A DNA stretch of 64,000 bases, from assembly GCA_964017185.1 (NCBI GenBank), contig OZ024883.1:42400395-42464394 (forward strand), in the 5' to 3' direction. The notes under the pieces are model-generated. The model saw only the letters and a list, made by a program, of their open reading frames with translations. It was not told the origin of the DNA and ran no database searches. This DNA comes from Rugalucina vietnamica. Lineage: Eukaryota > Mollusca > Bivalvia > Lucinida > Lucinidae. Every line of letters starts with the position of its first letter. Position 1 is the stretch's first letter. The translations under genes were made by a program, and so were the position numbers. Positions 10,204 through 21,580 of the stretch are shown in pieces.

Positions 10204-12018
10204 TAAGCAATAATAATAGTCCTAGAAGGACTGATAAGTTAAAGGTCACTATTTTCCTCCTTTCTGTTTTGCTATTATGCACTGCAGCACCTAACATTTC
10301 CAAGCTGTAACAGTAACATCCCCGAACCTTGCCCTACCTAGATTTGAAAACTAGGTGGTCAGCAGAGACCAATTAAGTGGGGTTCAAATCCAACAAGAGG
10401 GGGTTCGTTTTCAACATTTTACCTCATTTTTCATAAATTTCCCATTGAAATTGAAATAATTTGGTCCCAAAGGGGTTTTCAAGCAAACCACCCGAACCCC
10501 CTCTAAAAGCGCCACTGTCTTGGTATATAGGCAAACAGGTCAGCGTAATGTAACTGTAATGGTGACTGCAGTAACAACAGCCAAGGTTTTACTAGATCAG
10601 CTTGCTAAGCCACACTATTTTACACTTCGTGACCTCTGTACACTTCTGTCTGGAGATGTATTAAAAATGTATCAATGAAGGCTATTCCCCTGGATTGAGG
10701 TAACTGTGATTAAATACTTTTGTTTACAATTTGTCAGGACCAGTCTGGTATTTTGTGGGGAGCACTTATTTGAGTTATTACGGTAGTGTCACATCATTAT
10801 TAAGATGTCAAAAATGTGCGAGGTTAGGGTCCACTAAATCATTACTATTACAACATAATTACCCCCATATTAATATTCATCCTTGAAGTTATGTATCAAT
10901 TGTCTATTATAGACAAGCGAAATGTTTTAGGATACAAACCAGGCTGTACTGATATGTACATTCTATGTACCTGTGATGCAGCCAAATTCGTACAGCACAG
11001 ACTGACCATCACAAGACATGTAACAAAATGGAGTGTGTTGATTGGAAGCCAGAATGATTGTGCAACAACCTACAGTGAATAGTTCATTGCCTTGCAGTAG
11101 AATGTTGCCAAATTAATATTGCTTTGCTGTATCTTGTTGCCCAATCGCTAAGGCTTCTATTATCACCAAACTCCATTTTGTCACAATGTGTGATGCTGCA
11201 TCCATGGGCGGATCCAGAGGGGGGGACAGGGGGTCCGGACCCCCCCTGGAATTGCCAGATTATTGATTTTTGCCCTGTTGAAATTTTACGTCAGACCCCT
11301 TCTGGGAATTTGGACCCCCCCACTGAGAAAATTTTCTGGATCCGCGAATGTGCATCAATCTGCGATGTAAGAAATTTTGTTGCATCATGGGTATACAGGG
11401 TCGACAGAGGCTTGAAGTTGTTAGACTTCCAAGTACTGGGTAGACAAAATATGTAAAATACAGCCAGTCATATGTGATTCAACTAATGGTCACCATAATT
11501 TTGATGGAGAAATTTTTTTTCATGGTAAGAAATATTCACAACTCTTATAAAATCAAAAATATATATGTTAAGATTGATCTCTTATTCACCACAAAACCTC
11601 CCAGCTATGTAAGAAATATTAAGCGAGAAATGGCCGATATGGTCCATAGCTTGTTACTTTGATTTAAGTCTTTAATTTTCCATCAATGTCTATATAAGAA
11701 CATGTTTCGTACTCATTTGAATTGCCCTAAAAAATGGCTCCTTATGGGTATACTCGCAACAAATAATTCTTTAGTTTTTAGATCAAAATTTTAATCAGAT
11801 TTCAACAAATTTTCCACCTATTTTTGCTTAAGACTTATGAAAGTATTTAGCGACAAATGGTGCATGAACCTTGAATATTTTATCTTGACCAAAAAATTCG
11901 AGCTTAAAATGCCTAAAAGTGACAATAAAAACAATACAAAATGAATAAGTATTATGGTTCATTCAACACAAGGAAAGTAAATTATTGCTCTTATAGCAAA
12001 GAGAAAATCATATTCATT
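10204..12018. other. Myosin intron 1, distal part: scattered foldback repeats
   Basis: Bases 10963-11205 form a foldback (ACAAAATGGAGTGTGTTGAT against TCCATTTTGTCACAATGTGT), with relatives at 33878-34135 and 36930-37110. Bases 11206-11345 are a MITE-like repeat with ends GGCGGATCCAG and CTGGATCCGC. The rest is AT-rich with no gene. Confidence 0.55.
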
Positions 12019-12022
12019 ATTT

Positions 12023-12255
12023 GAGCCGCCTCATGGGAAAACCACAATCTGCATATGCGAAAACAAAGACACAGATCAGCTTCCCGGTAACCGTGAAGCT
12101 GATCAGCGCCTTTGTTTTCGCTACACGGATAGTACAATTCCTCTTCTACTTAAATCTGAAATTTCAAGCTTCTAACTCTTTTCTGTGCTTGTACAGGCCG
12201 GTTTGTGTCAGACCTGTTCGGAAACCACATTTTTGGTTTTCCCACGAGGCGGCTC
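12023..12255 (+). mobile_element. GAGCCGC hairpin element, full copy
   Basis: Inverted ends GAGCCGCCTCATGGGAAAAC and GTTTTCCCACGAGGCGGCTC. The core pairs GATCAGCTTCCCGGT with ACCGTGAAGCTGATC. ATTT stands on both flanks (12019-12022, 12256-12259). Confidence 0.85.
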
Positions 12256-12429
12256 ATTTAACATGTTTAAGGATTTTTAGCCCTATGTGTCAAAAAATGT
12301 CTGGCGGGTTTAAACTGCCCAACAAATCCTGCCAAAACTGGGCTGGTGAATATGAATAAAAAACATACCATCTATACTGAGATTATAGCTGCAATGTATA
12401 AATACTATTTAGTTTTGTATTTAATTTTT

Positions 12430-12578
12430 TCAATCATTTTGGGCCGCCAAAGCCACCATTTCCTCATATAAGCCAGTTGTAAGGAACGTTAATGTGTCTT
12501 GCTCAAAGACACAGCACTGTGCCAAAGGGGCTAAAACCCATGACCTATCCTTTTGGAGTCCGACGCTCTACCAATAGG
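12430..12578 (-). mobile_element. tRNA-derived SINE, left part, split by a long-TIR transposon
   Basis: It carries TGTCTTGCTCAAAGACACAG and GGAGTCCGACGCTCTACCAA, then breaks at ATAGG. It resumes at 21554 (ATAGGCAACCAAG), as expected from intact copies (CTCTACCACTAGGCCACCGC). Confidence 0.75.
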
Positions 12579-13859
12579 CACACTGGTAAATGTAAAAGTA
12601 CTGGAGCTAGTTGCAACGCACTGGTGCAGATTAAATTACGAACTGGAGTAAGATTAAAATGTCGGAAAAGGTAAACAAAACTTGTACCTCTCTTCATTAT
12701 CATTCCCTTATAAATTTGTGCGTGTGTTATTTACCATGTCACCTGGCGCAGAGAAGGGCGGAAGCGTTGTAGTTTATGATTTTATCACGCAATATGTGAT
12801 TTATTTCATGGGTTAGAAGCCAAATCCGATACAGTTTTACCAACGTGACTGGTGGCATGTGTTTTCGTGCCAAAATTGAGGGAAAAATGCATGTCTGAGC
12901 ATAGTTTTTGTTATATTATCATATATTTATGAATAAACATTCAAGAAACACGATTTTCGATCGTCATTTTTTTTCTTGGTACCGAATCAAACGTTTTATT
13001 GAGTATTTTCTATTACAATGCACCGGGAGCATTTTTTGAAGCATTTGTACAACACACTGGTGGTTACACAAACTTGCTTCAGGGTTGCGTTCAACTCGTC
13101 CAAAAAATAGAGACATTATTTTACAGTGTTCATTTAAAAAAGGCCGTAACACTAAATTATCATACATTGATGACATTGACAACAGCTGTGTTTTCATTAC
13201 CCTATCTATTATGCAAAGACTTACAAGGCTGTTAGTTTAAAATTTGATTTTTGTTCTCATCTTGCTTAAACAAAACACGTCAGAGACGATTCTTAGAGTA
13301 CACACAATCTATGTGTCAAGCAAAAATAAGAAGAAAAAAATGTCTATCCCTGTACAACCTGTTTAGCTATATAATGTGTGGTCTGAGGTTCTCGGACATA
13401 ATTTTGAGACATTTTCTCGCTTTACTTCCCATATTTTCAGAACTAGCAAAACATTTATCCTCATCATCCTACTAAGTCCTTGTCCATCAACCTGAGCACC
13501 CAGATCAGCCAGAAAAAAGGTACAAATGCATTATGTCCTAGTTTTCAAATAGGCCCATCTAAGTTTTAAGGACTTTATTTAACTGGATATGGCGAAGACT
13601 GTGCCTTGTGTTATTAATGCTTACAAGTATTCATATTTTTGGGACCAATTGGTGGCTTTTTGGTTGGTCTGCAGATGCTTTGATTGCTTTACTTCCTGGC
13701 TTTACTTATATTTATACATATTCAATGAAACCGGTTGCACAGATGTATAGTGTAGCTCCATGGGTGTTTCGTTGCATCTCATGGAAGTGGTACGAAGTAT
13801 CGAAGTGTAAAAGAATAATATGGCTGTTACAGTTTTAACGCTTTATGAATTTAAAATGT

Positions 13860-14087
13860 TTAGTCAAGGACTTTCATATATATGCATTTTTTCATGTCAG
13901 CCCTTGGTAAAGACTCTGGGGTTCGCAACCTTTTGAACACACCGCCGGACTTGGAAGGTGTGGAAAAAGCTGCAGTCTTTTGGGGGGTTGATACTATTAT
14001 TCTCTTTTTCGGTGTCACAAACCGAGGCCGATTTTTTCTTTGCTTTGTTCTATTTAAGGAGAGGTTAGATTTTTTTCTCTTAGGCAT
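13860..14087 (-). CDS. Unrecognised basic ORF inside transposon 1
   Basis: 75 codons: MPKRKKSNLSLNRTKQRKNR, then a stretch rich in TP, SP and K/R (STPQKTAAFSTPSKSGG), ending RADMKKCIYMKVLD. The start is AAAAGATGCC. The N-terminus looks like a nuclear, lysine/arginine-rich segment. It is one of the few non-repeat parts of the transposon interior and could be the remnant of a transposase N-terminal exon or a captured host exon. I recognise no family; it may not be expressed. Confidence 0.3.
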   Translation of the reverse strand: MPKRKKSNLSLNRTKQRKNRPRFVTPKKRIIVSTPQKTAAFSTPSKSGGVFKRLRTPESLPRADMKKCIYMKVLD

Positions 14088-14420
14088 CTTTTGAGTTCTG
14101 GAGGTTTTTTTGTAGACGTGGATGTAAATCAGGGGCTGTGGTTCGGTTGTTACTAGGGTTAAGCAGAGGCGTTGTTATTATTCATTGAAATGGGAACATC
14201 GTTTAATGAATTAACAATGTGAATGCAATAAGACGTTCATGAGTTTCACGTCTTTGCGCTTGTTAGGATAGCCCCATACATCATATGCCCATAGGTTAGT
14301 ATGACTAGTCGGAAAATATACATCAGGGTCAGAACAGGTTCGTCTAGTGATAGCCGGTCAGATGCAAAATGGACAGAAATAAAAGTAGACACAACCACTT
14401 TACAATATGACCAATAAACT

Positions 14421-16730
14421 AGAGGACCATTGGTCCTGTAGCTCACCTGAGAGATTATCACATTGTAAGCTCATGAGATTTAAATTAATTGAGAATCGAC
14501 CAATGAAAGTCTATGCATGGACACTATTGACCCCCGGGGCATGGCCAAATTTGACCCAGGGGCATGACTGGCACAATTTATAATGGGGACTACCAAACAT
14601 TGCTACATACAAAATATAAAAGCTCTGGGCCTTTTGGTTTCAGAGAAGAAGATTTTTGTTAGTTTTTCCCATTGTAAGTCAATGGAGACTATCTACCCCC
14701 GGGGCGTGGCCAAATTTGACCCCAGGGGCATGGCTGGCACAATTTATGTAGAGGACCATTAGCCATTGCCACATACAAAATATCAAAGCTGTGTGCCCTG
14801 TGGTTTCAGAGAAGAAGATTTTTTAATTTTTTTCCCATAGTAAGTCTATGGAGACTATCAACCCCCGGGGCGTGGCCAAATTTGACCCCAGGGGCATGAA
14901 TGGCACAATTTATGTAGAGGACCATTAGCCATTGCTACATACCAAATATCAAAGCTGTGGGCCTAGTGGTTTCAGAGAAGAAGATTTTTTTAGTTTTTCC
15001 TATTGTAGGTCTATGGAGACTATCGACCCCCGGGGCGTGGCCAAATTTGACCCCGGGGACATGATTTGCACAATTTATGTAGAGGACCATTAGCCATTGC
15101 CACATACAAAATATCAAAGCTGTGGGCCCTGTGGTTTCAGAGAAGAAGATTTTTTTCCCATAGTAAGTCTATGGAGACTATCGACCCCCCGGGGCGTGGC
15201 CAAATTTGACCCCAGGGGCATGAATGGCACAATTTATGTAGAGGACCATTAGCCATTGCTACATACCAAATATCAAAGCTGTGGGCCTAGTGGTTTCAGA
15301 GAAGAAGATTTTTTTTAGTTTTTCCAATTGTAAGTCTATGGAGACTATCGACCCCCGGGGCGTGACCAAATTTGACCCCAGGGGCATGGCTGGCACAATT
15401 TATGTAGAGGACCATTAGCCATTGCCACATACAAAATATCAAAGCTGTGGGCCCTGTGGTTTCAGAGAAGAAGATTATTTAATTTTTTCCCATAGTAAGT
15501 CTATGGAGACTATCGACCCCCGGGGCGTGGCCAAATTTGACCCCAGGGGCATGAATGGCACAATTTATGTAGAGGACCATTAGCCATTGCTACATACCAA
15601 ATATCAAAGCTGTTGGCCTAGTGGTTTCAGAGAAGAAAATTTTTTTAGTTTTTTTCCTATTGTAGGTCAATGGAGACTATCGACCCCCGGGGGGTAGCCA
15701 AATTTGACCCCAGGGGCATGATTGGCACAATTTATGTAGAGGACCATTAGCCATTGCTACATACCAAATATCAAAGCTGTTGGCCTAGTGGTTTCAGAGA
15801 AGAAGATTTTTTTAGTTTTTTTCCTATTGTAGGTCTATGGAGACTATCGACCCCCGGGGGGTAGCCAAATTTGACCCCAGGGGCATGATTGGCACAATTT
15901 ATGTAGAGGACCATTAGCCATTGCCACCTACAAAATATCAAAGCTGTGGGCCCTGTGGTTTCAGAGAAGAAGATTTTTTTCCCATAGTAAGTCCATGGAG
16001 ACTATCGACCCCCCGGGGCGTGGCCAAATTTGACCCCAGGGGCATGAATGGCACAATTTATGTAGAGGACCATTATCCATTGCTACATACCAAATATCAA
16101 AGCTGTGGGCCTAGTGGTTTCAGAGAAGAAGATTTTTTTAGTTTTTCCAATTGTAAGTCTATGGAGACTATCGACCCCTGGGGCGTGGCCAAATTTGACC
16201 CCAGGGGCATGGCTGGCACAATTTATGTAGAGGACCATTAGCCATTGCCACATACCAAATATCAAAGCTGTGGGCCCTGTGGTGTCAGAGAAGAAGATTT
16301 TTTATTTTTTTATCCATAGTAAGTCTATGGAGACTATCGACCCCCCGGGGCGTGGCCAAATTTGACCACAGGGGCATGAATGGCACAATTTATGTAGAGG
16401 ACCATTAGCCATTGCTACATACCAAATATCAAAGCTGTGGGCCTAGTGGTTTCAGAGAAGAAGATTTTTTTAGTTTTTCCCATTGTAAGTCTATGGGACC
16501 TATCTGTTGCCATGGAAACCACAATTTTGATACAATCTGCTCCAAAACCTAATACCATCAATCCCCCAACCCAATTATGGTTCACATTAAATTTGATCAA
16601 GATCAGCCCACTAGCTTCAGAAATATTCTTCTTTGAAATTGTGGACGGACGACGACGGACGACGACGGACGCCGGATGCCTGCCTATCCTATAAGCTCAC
16701 CTGTGAGCCTTCGGCTCAGGTGAGCTAAAA
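14421..16730 (+). mobile_element. Pearl-like element with ~12 copies of a ~165-bp core
   Basis: It starts AGAGGACCATTGGTCCTGTA then GCTCACCTGAG. From ~14500 to 16490 there are about twelve ~165-bp units (GAGGACCATTAGCCATTGC..., GACCCCCGGGGCGTGGCCAA). Next come a GACGACG microsatellite (16640-16670) and a strong 3' hairpin, GCTCACCTGTGAGCC-TTC-GGCTCAGGTGAGC, followed by TAAAA. Related to 24327-25805 and 50313-52047. Sub-terminal inverted motif, central tandem core and 3' hairpin resemble pearl/Helentron-associated elements (inference). It is inserted in transposon 1. Confidence 0.8.
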
Positions 16731-17259
16731 AAGGGTATGTTTATGTTGTACTTTACATAGGATTTTTATAATTGGTCGCTTTAAAATAATGTATGTTTTT
16801 TTCTGGGCGAGTTTGATGTTTTGTCTATGTGAAATCAGCAAGTTTGTGTAACCACCAGTGCGTTGTACAAATGCTTCAAAAAATGCTCCCAGTGTGTTGT
16901 AATAGAAAATCCTCAGGTCAGGTCAGTTTAACTGCTACTGGTCAGTTTAACTGCTACTGTAACATGTAATCAGTACTACCTGTTGTCATGCGGTGCAGAT
17001 GGGGCTCGTTAGCCTTGGAAGGCAACTCATCTAGGAGTTAAGCTAGTTCTCTACACAAAAATCTAGCTGGGCAGGGGGAACTCATTAGTCTTGGTTGACA
17101 GCCCTCCTAGGAGTTTACAGGTCTCTAAACAAAACCTAAGAAAGGGTAGATGGAGCTCTTCAGCTGTGGCCAGCAATTCATCTAGGAGAAGGAAACTCCA
17201 AAATCAAACCTGTGTGTCTGGATATGCCTAGTCCAGATATGCAAAGACTGTTTCGGTAG

Positions 17260-17442
17260 ATGGAGCGGAAGAAATCATCTGATTCAACGGTTCAGAAAGC
17301 GATACAGCAACATGCTGTGGTACATGCAGAGCGTGACAAGGCACTAAAGATGTTACGGTCATCCACTGCATCCAAACCCAACTCCAGACGTCTTGACCTG
17401 TGTCTTGCCTCTGGGCGCAGCTGGGCGAGGACTAGAGAGTGA
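17260..17442 (+). CDS. Small upstream ORF in the LINE 5' region
   Basis: 61 codons, MERKKSSDSTVQKAIQQHAV... ending RSWARTRE. It lies before the main LINE frame. It could be a vestigial ORF1 or a chance frame; I see no domain. Confidence 0.25.
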   Translation: MERKKSSDSTVQKAIQQHAVVHAERDKALKMLRSSTASKPNSRRLDLCLASGRSWARTRE

Positions 17443-17916
17443 GGTTGACGTTGCGCACCTCTTCCTCACTATAATCCAATTTCATAGCGCATGTCATCTT
17501 ATCTCTCAACACACAAGCACTTGCATACACAACAATTTCATCACACTTGCACCCACATACCTACAAAGTCCTGTGGCGATGGGCGAGTGGCGAAGCAGCA
17601 GGTGTAGGACACACTGGGAGCTGTAGTTGCAGACCTGCACACAGGCGGCTCAGTTCTAATGGTCGCTTTCTGTGAGGAGAAGCAGTAAGCAGAATTCGGC
17701 AGTCGGCTGAGTGACTGAGCAGACCTATTTAGGACCGCACTGCTCACCCCCGTAGCATGGGGAAGGGGCTAGAAAAGGTGCCCTAAACAATTGCCTGCTT
17801 CAAACCCCCTGGCTGGTTAACCGCGATCAGCGGGGATCCCCTTAAGCGGTCGAAATACAAAGAAAAAAGCTAGAGTAATCCCCTTACGGATTGGCGCATG
17901 GAATGTGCGCACTTTA

Positions 17917-20900
17917 ATGGATAGTGCTGGGTCAGATAGACCACAGCGTAGAACGGCCCTTGTGGGCAGAGAACTTGGGAGGTATGATATACAGATAGCT
18001 GCATTGAGTGAGACTCGGTTCGCAGATGTTGGGGAGATCAAAGAAGTTGGTGCTGGATACACCTTCTTCTGGAGTGGACGCAAAAGTGAAGAGAGGCGTG
18101 AAGCAGGAGTTGGCTTTGCCATCAAAACAGAACTTGTTGGTAAGCTGTCAGGATTGCCAAAAGGCATTAATGACCGTCTAATGACATTGAGACTTCCTCT
18201 GTCAGGCAATAAACATGCAACTATTGTCAGTGCTTATGCACCCACAATGACCAATCCAGATGAGGTCAAGGACAAGTTCTATGATGACCTAGACAATGTT
18301 ATTTCTGCAACACCCCGCACAGACAAGCTTATCCTTCTTGGCGACTTTAATGCCAGAGTGGGTACAGACCACCAGACCTGGGAAGGAGTTATAGGTCCAG
18401 AAGGGGTTGGAAAGTGCAACAGCAATGGTCTCTTGCTTCTCAGGAAGTGTGCTGAACATGATCTTCTAATCACCAACACAGTCTTCCGTCTACCTAATAG
18501 GAACAAAACATCCTGGATGCATCCCCGTTCCAAACACTGGCATCTCATAGACTATGTCATAGTGCGGAGAACAGACAGGCAGGATGTTAAAGTGACAAAG
18601 ACTATGTGTGGTGCAGACTGCTGGACAGATCATAGACTGGTTGTCAGCAAACTCAACCTAAGAATACAGCCTGCGAGGCGACCTCAAGGCAAGAAAGCTC
18701 CTAAGAGACTGGATGTCTCAAAGCTGAATAAAGACAGCATGAGACAAGATTTCTTAACAGACATTTGCAACCAACTGGATGCAATGAATCTCAGTTCAGA
18801 GGACCCCGAAGAAAACTGGACAGTTTTCCATAAAACAGTTCTTTCTTCAGCTGCAAGCACCTTAGGCCATCCATCTCGCAAACATCAAGACTGGTTTGAT
18901 GAGAATGATGACGAAATTCAGAGGCTTCTTGAAGAAAAGCACCGATTGCACAAGGCACATCAAGATGATACTAGCTCAGTATCAAAGAAAGCAGCCTACA
19001 GCAACATTTGTAAGACAGTCCAGACCAAGCTTAGGGACATGCAAGATTCCTGGCTGAGGAAGAAAACAGAAGAAATTCAGTCTTTTGCGGATAGAAAGGA
19101 CATGAAGAAATTTCATGATGCACTGAAAACCATTTATGGTCCAAAGAGTTCTGGAGCCACCACATTGCTCAGTGCAGATGGAAACACTCTTCTCACAGAT
19201 AAAGAAGCTATCTTGGAAAGGTGGGCAGAACACTTCAATAGTGTGCTTAATCGACCATCAAGCATCAATCAGGATGCAATCGACAGACTTCCACAGATAG
19301 AGTGCAATGTTCTGTTAGATGAATTTCCTACCGTTACGGAAACAAGAAAAGCAGTTCAACAACTATCCTCTGGCAAAGCCCCAGGTGCAGATGCAATTCC
19401 TGCCGAAGTTTACAAGGCTGGGGGGCTACCCATGGCAGAGAAACTGACAGAGTTGTTTCACTGTATGTGGAGGAAGGAGGCTATCCCACAAGAATTTAAG
19501 GATGCATCCATAATCCACCTTTACAAGCGGAAAGGAAATCCTCAAGTCTGTGACAATCACAGAGGCATCTCCCTCCTATCAATTGCTGGGAAGATACTTG
19601 CAAAAATTCTGTTAAATCGTCTGAATGCTCATCTTGATCAGACAGGACTTATCCCAGAAAGTCAATGTGGATTCAGAAAAGACAGAGGGACAATAGACAT
19701 GATCTTCACAGCAAGACAGCTTCAGGAGAAATGCCAAGAACAGAATGTAGATCTATACATGACGTTTGTTGACCTCACCAAAGCTTTTGACACTGTTAGT
19801 CGTGATGGACTCTGGAAAATCATGGCCAAGTTTGGCTGTCCACCCATATTCATAGCTATGGTGCGGCAGTTTCATGATGGCATGCAGGCACGTGTGCAAA
19901 ATGATGGAGAGTTCTCTGAACCATTTGAAGTAACAAATGGGGTCAAACAAGGCTGTGTTCTGGCACCAACACTGTTCAGCATGATGTTTTCTGCCATGCT
20001 TATGGATGCTTTTCAGGACAGTGACACTGGTTTTCCAATCAGGTACCGTTTTGATGGCAACATATTCAACCTCAGAAGGTTGCAAGCCAAAACTAAGGTC
20101 CAGACTGATGTGCTAGATGAGCTCCTCTATGCAGATGATATGGATAAGAATGCCAACACAGAGGCAAAAATGCAAAGAGCCATGGATCAAGTCTCACAGT
20201 CATGTGATAACTATGATCTTACAATCAGCACAAAAAAGACAGAGGTTGTACACCAACCAGCCCCCGGAAAACCATATAATGAACCAACCATCACTGTGAA
20301 TGGGCAAAAACTGAAAGTTGTTGACAAGTTCACCTACCTGGGAAGCACTCTCTCCAGAGCAGTGCATATTGATGATGAGATCACTGCCAGAATTGCAAAA
20401 GCTAGTGTGGCATTCGGAAGACTCCGTGCAAATGTCTGGGAGCGAAATGGAATCAAGCTTGACACCAAGCTGAAAGTCTACAAGGCTGTGGTACTGCCAA
20501 CCCTCTTGTATGCATGTGAGACCTGGACAGTATACCAACGCCATGCAAAGAGACTTAACCATTTCCACTTAAGCTGTTTGAGAAAGTTGTTAAAAATCAA
20601 GTGGCAGGACAAGATTCCAGACACAGAGGTCCTGAGGAAAGCAGGGATGCAAAGCATGCATACAGTCTTAAAGCTAGCACAGCTAAGATGGACTGGCCAT
20701 GTTATAAGAATGCCTGATGCGCGACTTCCAAAGAAAGTTTTCTATGGAGAACTACAGGAGGGAAAGCGCTCTCAAGGTGGCCAGAAGAAACGCTACAAAG
20801 ACACCCTAAAAGCCTCTCTGAAGGATTTCGAAATACCAATGGGGTCCTGGGAACAGACTGCACAGGAGCGATCAAAGTGGCGAGGTCTCATCAACAAAGG

Positions 20901-21096
20901 AGCAGCTCTCTATGAAAAGAAGAGAATCTGTGAAGCTGAAAGAAAGCGAAGAGAGCGCAAAGCCAAAACAAATGTGCCACCAGCAGACTCTATGACATTG
21001 ACTTGCTCTACTTGCAACCGACAGTTTAGAGCCAGAATTGGCCTAGTCAGCCATCAAAGAACTCACCAACACACATCAGCACAATTCAAGAAATAA
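17917..21096 (+). CDS. LINE polyprotein: APE endonuclease, reverse transcriptase, C2H2 finger
   Basis: This nicks target DNA and copies its own RNA into the nick. The frame is open from 17821. The endonuclease opening RIGAWNVRTL precedes the first ATG (17917), so translation may start at a non-AUG codon or the start is lost. Counting from the GTG at 17905: endonuclease with SETRF (~36), SAYAP, GDFN (146-149) and TDHRLV; reverse transcriptase with FVDLTKAFD (motif A, ~620) and the catalytic YADD (~742-745); a tail with LLYACETW and RWTGHVIRM; and a terminal C-x2-C-x12-H-x3-H finger (CSTCNRQFRARIGLVSHQRT). There are no stops or frameshifts over ~1060 codons. APE-type LINE; the clade was not determined. 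Confidence 0.93.
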   Translation: MDSAGSDRPQRRTALVGRELGRYDIQIAALSETRFADVGEIKEVGAGYTFFWSGRKSEERREAGVGFAIKTELVGKLSGLPKGINDRLMTLRLPLSGNKHATIVSAYAPTMTNPDEVKDKFYDDLDNVISATPRTDKLILLGDFNARVGTDHQTWEGVIGPEGVGKCNSNGLLLLRKCAEHDLLITNTVFRLPNRNKTSWMHPRSKHWHLIDYVIVRRTDRQDVKVTKTMCGADCWTDHRLVVSKLNLRIQPARRPQGKKAPKRLDVSKLNKDSMRQDFLTDICNQLDAMNLSSEDPEENWTVFHKTVLSSAASTLGHPSRKHQDWFDENDDEIQRLLEEKHRLHKAHQDDTSSVSKKAAYSNICKTVQTKLRDMQDSWLRKKTEEIQSFADRKDMKKFHDALKTIYGPKSSGATTLLSADGNTLLTDKEAILERWAEHFNSVLNRPSSINQDAIDRLPQIECNVLLDEFPTVTETRKAVQQLSSGKAPGADAIPAEVYKAGGLPMAEKLTELFHCMWRKEAIPQEFKDASIIHLYKRKGNPQVCDNHRGISLLSIAGKILAKILLNRLNAHLDQTGLIPESQCGFRKDRGTIDMIFTARQLQEKCQEQNVDLYMTFVDLTKAFDTVSRDGLWKIMAKFGCPPIFIAMVRQFHDGMQARVQNDGEFSEPFEVTNGVKQGCVLAPTLFSMMFSAMLMDAFQDSDTGFPIRYRFDGNIFNLRRLQAKTKVQTDVLDELLYADDMDKNANTEAKMQRAMDQVSQSCDNYDLTISTKKTEVVHQPAPGKPYNEPTITVNGQKLKVVDKFTYLGSTLSRAVHIDDEITARIAKASVAFGRLRANVWERNGIKLDTKLKVYKAVVLPTLLYACETWTVYQRHAKRLNHFHLSCLRKLLKIKWQDKIPDTEVLRKAGMQSMHTVLKLAQLRWTGHVIRMPDARLPKKVFYGELQEGKRSQGGQKKRYKDTLKASLKDFEIPMGSWEQTAQERSKWRGLINKGAALYEKKRICEAERKRRERKAKTNVPPADSMTLTCSTCNRQFRARIGLVSHQRTHQHTSAQFKK

Positions 21097-21580
21097 TGAT
21101 GGTCTTTCTCATTAGTGAGAGACGAACTATCAATAGAAAATCCTCAATAAAATGTTTGCTTCGGTACCTAGAAAAAAATTGGCGATCGGAAATAGTGTTT
21201 CTTGAATGTTTATTCAAAAATATATGATAATATAACAAAAACTATGTTCAGACATGCATATTTCCCTCAATTTTGGCACGAAAACACATGCCACCAGTCA
21301 TGTTGGTAAAACTGTATCGGATTTGGCTTCTAATCCATGAAATGAATCACATATTGCGTGATAAAATCATAAACTACAACGCTTCCGCCCTTCTCTGCGC
21401 CAGGTGACATGGCAAATAACACACACACAAATTTATATGGGAACGATAATGAAGAGAGGTACAAGTTTTGTTTACCTTTTCCGCCATTTTAATCTTACTC
21501 CAGTTCGTAATTTAATCTGCACCAGTGCCAGTACTTTTACATTTACCAGTGTGATAGGCAACCAAGTTCCCCCAAAAAGA

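Larger units (their letters stand above)
16916..21131 (+). mobile_element. Near-complete LINE (non-LTR retrotransposon) with 15-bp target duplication
   Basis: AATAGAAAATCCTCA occurs at 16901-16915 and 21132-21146. Removing everything between restores the right arm of transposon 1 when compared with its left arm. The 5' region of ~900 bp begins with a small tandem repeat (CAGTTTAACTGCTACTG). The 3' untranslated part is only 35 bp with no poly-A. It is on the opposite strand to the myosin gene. Because its frame is uninterrupted, the insertion is probably young. Confidence 0.95.
12579..21553. mobile_element. Long-TIR DNA transposon 1, containing two younger insertions
   Basis: The left arm (12579 to ~13090) starts CACACTGGTAAATGTAAAAG. 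The right arm is its reverse complement and ends ACATTTACCAGTGTG at 21553. ATAGG is duplicated at 12574-12578 and 21554-21558. The right arm is split into ~16840-16915 and 21147-21553 by the LINE at 16916-21131. The pearl-like array 14421-16730 is also a later insertion. Without them the element is ~2.4 kb with only ~1.4 kb between the arms, so it is non-autonomous. CAC...GTG ends with 5-bp duplications suggest Transib or relatives (inference). Each arm holds an ATG-plus-donor mini-exon (12659-12670; 21476-21487). Confidence 0.85.
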
